From Setomelanomma holmii (Eukaryota > Ascomycota > Dothideomycetes > Pleosporales > Phaeosphaeriaceae): DNA of 61,613 nt. This document shows, in pieces, positions 58,252 through 61,613 of this stretch. Where the stretch lies: positions 1 to 61,613 of the forward strand of contig ML978241.1 in NCBI GenBank assembly GCA_010015745.1, in the 5' to 3' direction. Both the position numbers and the translations under genes were made by a program. Below the pieces are notes generated by a model. That model was given only the letters and a program-made list of their open reading frames with translations, made no database searches and had not been told where the DNA came from. Numbering within the stretch: the first letter of the stretch is position 1; every line of letters starts with the position of its first letter.

Positions 58252-59243
58252 GGGTACTGAGGTGGACATAAGATGGCATCAGACAAGTTGAAAAGTCTTG
58301 TATTGTCGGAATATGCTCACATCACTTGCGAGGATCAACGATTGCCGCGATGATAAAGTTTCGACACAGTGCCACCGCAACTCCTTACTCACCCATCATG
58401 GCTTGAGGTCTCTTGGAGACAGTCGTCCGCAAGGGCTAGCTTACAAGAACGCCAACATAGCCGGTTGGGTGCGCTGGTTGAGAGCGGTGGTGGCTCTCTT
58501 CTTTTCTTCTATCCTTTGGCTCGGAGTGAACTAGGTCATAGCAGCCTACAAAGGCTGACTTCCAAGGTCTACAATATAGCCGGGTTGATGGGACGAGCGA
58601 GAGCTCGTGTCGTGGAAGATTTTCACTGTGGGATTCATTCAGCGTTGCAACAAATGTTGGAGGAAAAGGTTGAATTGGAGTGTATTTTAGAGTCGATCAA
58701 AACGCGGCGGGGAGGTAGGTAGCGTCAGACTAGCATAAATCGTATCGTTAAAACCACCCTCTGCTTCATCGATGTCTGGATAGGGGCTCAATGCAGTTGA
58801 AGCTCAAAGTTCTTAGTGGAGCGTGGGAGGCTTCTGGTTGGCGTGGTCAGACAGTGACAAGCTACATCAGTAGTTTAGGGGCACATAACGGGACACGCCT
58901 TCCAAACTCGTCGTAGCACGCATTGTGCATCTACATGCATCCGATGACGCAGTATCTTCTACGATCTGCCTGGCTTTCACTCCAAGTTCCATTTCAGCAG
59001 GCGAACACGTGCTACCGCCCGAGTGAAACTTTCACCGTCCCCAGTCGCGGAAGGCGCGATGACGTGAAAGCTAAGGTCGCGCGTTCCTCAAAATCCACTC
59101 ACACGTCTGGAACCATAGAATACTTATCACCACATATCTCCTCAATCTCCTGCCCATTCTACTACAAAGGTCTCAACCATCGCACTCTCTCTTGCTCACA
59201 CCTCAATCCACGCGCACAACTACAGACCACAAAAACCGCAATC
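58252..59243. other. Intergenic
   Basis: No supported feature. Confidence 0.35.
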
Positions 59244-60954
59244 ATGCGCGATATGCTCGACAAGAACGAGCAATACCGCGAGCGCTATCCATGGAGGAGC
59301 GATAGTCGGAACCAGGGCATTAACGCGGTCATGTCGGACGAAGAGCCTGCTGATCGGCCTTCAGTGGCTGGCTCTAATGTGACTGGCTCGGCGATCCCCA
59401 CTCTTTTAGATACTACCACTACGGTCGCGACTCCTACAGAAGCGGGTCCACTTTCCACTTCCCCTAATGAATCAAACTCTCAGAAACCGACTGCTCAGCC
59501 TGCCGCAGGCACTGATACCCCCCAGCGCTTGCATAAGGTACGTACTTTGACTAAAGCACCAGTTAGTCCCCGCGGAAAATCTAATTGAAACAAGCTTGTC
59601 GAATTCGTCCATGAGATCAAGAAGCGTAGATCGTCCCCTCGGCGTGCGAATTGAACGCCACCTCGTGCCAACCAGCAACGTCATCGAGCCCGATCCTCGC
59701 CAACACTTTCCCCCGGGTCATTATGTCAGCTCAAGGACCTCCAAGTATGCTGTGTTCGAGAGACTGCGGCGCGAACGGCTCGCGACTCGCTTGGACTTGG
59801 CTGTGGAAGAACTTCTGTCCACAACCGACTCCTACATGCCTGTCGCTTCAAAACGTAACGATGGTCGAACAATTCGCGATACCAATGAGCCAACTCCGAG
59901 TCGCGAACTACCGGCGAGCCCTTTTGTGAAGAGCAAGCTCAGCATCAAAGTCGAGAACAGTCCTGATGATGAACAAGCTGATGCTTAGAGCAACACCACA
60001 TATTCCAGCATTGAGGAAAGGGAAACGCAAGACAGCTCTGCGGAGGTTGGAAAGTCGATCATGGTTGTGCCTAACATGCCAGCAAAAGACGGTGGAGATG
60101 AGGTCGTCAACGTCATGGCAAGGCACGAGGGTCCACATGCAGACCGAGAATCACATCAAGCACGTTCCGTGGAGCCAGTCTTACAGCTGACCAAGTCACA
60201 CCTCGAACTCGCACCGCGAACATCAAATATCACATCGGGGCGAACATGGACTTCTGGAACAGTTCATGCTGCCTTCCGACACTAAATTCAAGATCGTCTC
60301 TGTCGGATACAAAAAGGCCGACCTTCTCGCTCCTTGGCTTGAAGGCTGATATAGTTGATAGTCTGCCAGATATGCTCCACCGACCCGACTCTACCGCAGG
60401 TCGCAGGTCCTGGTCAGGTACCAAGCGGTCTTTCGACTGCATTGCAGCTCCAATAAATGATCGACATAATACCACAGGCCAACAAGACGTTATAAGCATT
60501 GCCATCGGCTGAAAATGCTTCCCAGGTCTCAGACGTCATCAAGGACAGCCAGCCAGCTGACGATGTAGCTGATCACGACACTGCTACCCCTCTCCCTCCT
60601 CCTCACGCCCAGAAGCGCAAGCGTCGTGACGACTCCAATACCGACAATGAGATTGATCAGCCAGTCAATAATTATAAGAACTTGCCTGAATATAAGCGCA
60701 TGAAGCCAACTCTCCATTTATCTTCGGCCTCAGCGCCACACAACCCTACAGCTCTAGTCTAGGCCGTCAACCCTGTTCCTGCTTTACAGACTCTTCTAGG
60801 CTTCTTCGTTCCGTCTATCGGCATCTCTTCATCTTTCATGAACGACGTCCGTACAACTCAGAAGCCTTCTGCTGATTGGCCTACCGCTCGTACTGCCACT
60901 CAACCCCTTGGCCGTGATGGGACTGATCGGCCTCGCCACGAGGATAGCCGTTGA
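59244..60954 (+). pseudogene. Disordered hypothetical protein locus with repeated frame breaks
   Basis: An ATG at 59244 gives 114 codons (MRDMLDKNEQYRERYPWRSD) with a GTACGT donor near 59538. A downstream frame (from about 59596) reads RLRRERLATRLDLAVEELLS to TAG at 59986-59988. The same frame continues SNTTYSSIEERETQDSSAEV to TAA at 60283-60285. A displaced frame carries LPDMLHRPDSTAGRRSWSG. The first frame then resumes from 60499 (ASQVSDVIKDSQPADDVADH, HAQKRKRRDDSNTDNEIDQP), passes TAG at 60760-60762 and ends at 60954. The material is polar and coding-like, with no domain. It is most likely one decayed gene; separate small genes are possible. Confidence 0.35.
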
Positions 60955-61419
60955 ATCTAGAAACTTTACACTACAAAAGAAGAACAAAAGTTCAAGACCA
61001 CATAGGGGGAAAAAAAAAAAGGATGAGTGTGCTCCAGAGGAAATGAGATGCATGGAGAGCAGAGCGACTGGGAATCCTTCACCAATGGCGACTCATGTCA
61101 CTACCTTACACGCCCAAATGTACTCAGCAATCAACCCACAAACCAACTCTTAAAGATTACGAGCCAACAAACCAACTCTCGAAGATTACGAACCACCAGA
61201 TGACTCAAAGATACTGAGTCAATAGATATCCTTAACGAGTACGATCTAAAGTACACGACTCTGAGGATAATGAAACCATTACTTAAAACCGCTATATGGA
61301 AACAACCAAGCTAGGAGGCGACCAAGTGGCAGGATTTTGGCGGACACGCAGGCGACATGTTGTTTTCGGCTGCACGTAAGACGAGATAATAGCGTGATCT
61401 CATGAAGGAGGATGGAAAG
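60955..61419. other. Intergenic
   Basis: Contains a short adenine run near 61011-61020 and direct AACCAACTCT repeats near 61139 and 61168. No gene supported. Confidence 0.35.
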
Positions 61420-61500
61420 TGTCAGATGTGAGAGGACAGAGCAGACATGAAGGAAGCAGAAGGTTGTTGTATTGAGAGAGCTACAGAGAACGATCATATA
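61420..61500 (-). repeat. Dispersed 81-bp repeat, copy B
   Basis: Inverted copy of 43411-43491, 76 of 81 identical. The sequence beyond 61500 toward the window end differs from that flanking copy A. Any surrounding LTR would extend to or past the edge of the window. Confidence 0.6.
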
Positions 61501-61613
61501 ACGTGTTTTACCACTCCTCGGCCCGAACCACTCCTCGGCCAGCCCCACCAGAACGCGTGCAACTCAGCGTACAATTGCTCAACAACCACATATGCAAATT
61601 GTCCTAAAATTTA

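Noticed and set aside
2693..60954. Stop-codon reassignment or programmed readthrough to explain the in-frame stops
   Set aside because: Intact housekeeping genes end with TGA, TAG or TAA and have no internal stops. Several affected loci also carry frameshifts. The bases after the stops do not share a readthrough context.
60955..61613. Full LTR retrotransposon at the right edge
   Set aside because: Only the 81-bp repeat matches elsewhere. No gag, pol, primer-binding site or second LTR in the same orientation is visible inside the window.

Overview
The window looks like chromosomal DNA of a filamentous ascomycete (Pezizomycotina), probably a dothideomycete. Genes carry many short GT-AG introns, mostly 44-83 nt and a few near 120 nt, often with a CTAAC/CTAAT branch site. 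The gene content is also fungal: tyrosinase, GH92, fungal rhodopsin-like protein, DUF7029/DUF7223-type secreted protein, PL3 pectate lyase, HET relic, pogo/Fot1 relic. There is no operon structure. Genus and order are inference.

Layout. 0-4.3 kb is a graveyard of broken genes: an unknown ORF, a 2EXR-like relic, and an F-box-like relic with three in-frame stops whose preserved frame ends at a 222-bp MITE flanked by 7-bp repeats. 4.4-15.4 kb is a secreted-protein block: tyrosinase, GH92 mannosidase, CE1 feruloyl-esterase-like protein, a BAS2-like Cys-rich effector candidate, then relics of a BNR/sialidase-like protein and a tannase. 17-19 kb holds a rhodopsin-domain membrane protein. 19.5-28.2 kb holds four diverged tandem copies of one intracellular LPREIRDxxY family; three are broken and one is intact. 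28.6-30.4 kb is a sugar-porter MFS. 31.1-31.6 kb is a Cys-rich secreted-protein relic. 32.1-35.8 kb holds methylthioadenosine phosphorylase and a secreted amidase.

36.7-41.4 kb holds a DUF7029/7223 gene that is frame-perfect over six exons except for two nonsense codons, a PL3 pectate lyase with one frameshift, and an intact NmrA-like protein. 42-45.4 kb is an accessory patch: an F-box-like gene, an unknown ORF whose C-terminus lies in a dispersed repeat, a pogo/Fot1 transposase fragment, and a HET relic abutting it. 45.8-58.3 kb returns to ordinary genes: a small charged protein, a 12-TM MFS, MsrB, a single-pass protein, a large unknown low-complexity protein and an RS-rich nuclear-type protein. 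58.3-61.6 kb is a decayed disordered-protein locus and a second, inverted copy of the dispersed repeat.

The intact secreted enzymes (GH92, CE1, amidase and, if functional, PL3 and tyrosinase) would act outside the cell on plant or fungal polymers. MTAP and MsrB are housekeeping functions. The main theme is gene decay: many loci keep their frame but carry TGA/TAG/TAA codons explicable as C-to-T changes, mostly in multicopy families, transposon-derived sequence and secreted-protein genes, while housekeeping genes are clean. All exon boundaries were read by eye from splice consensus and frame continuity. No database search was run.
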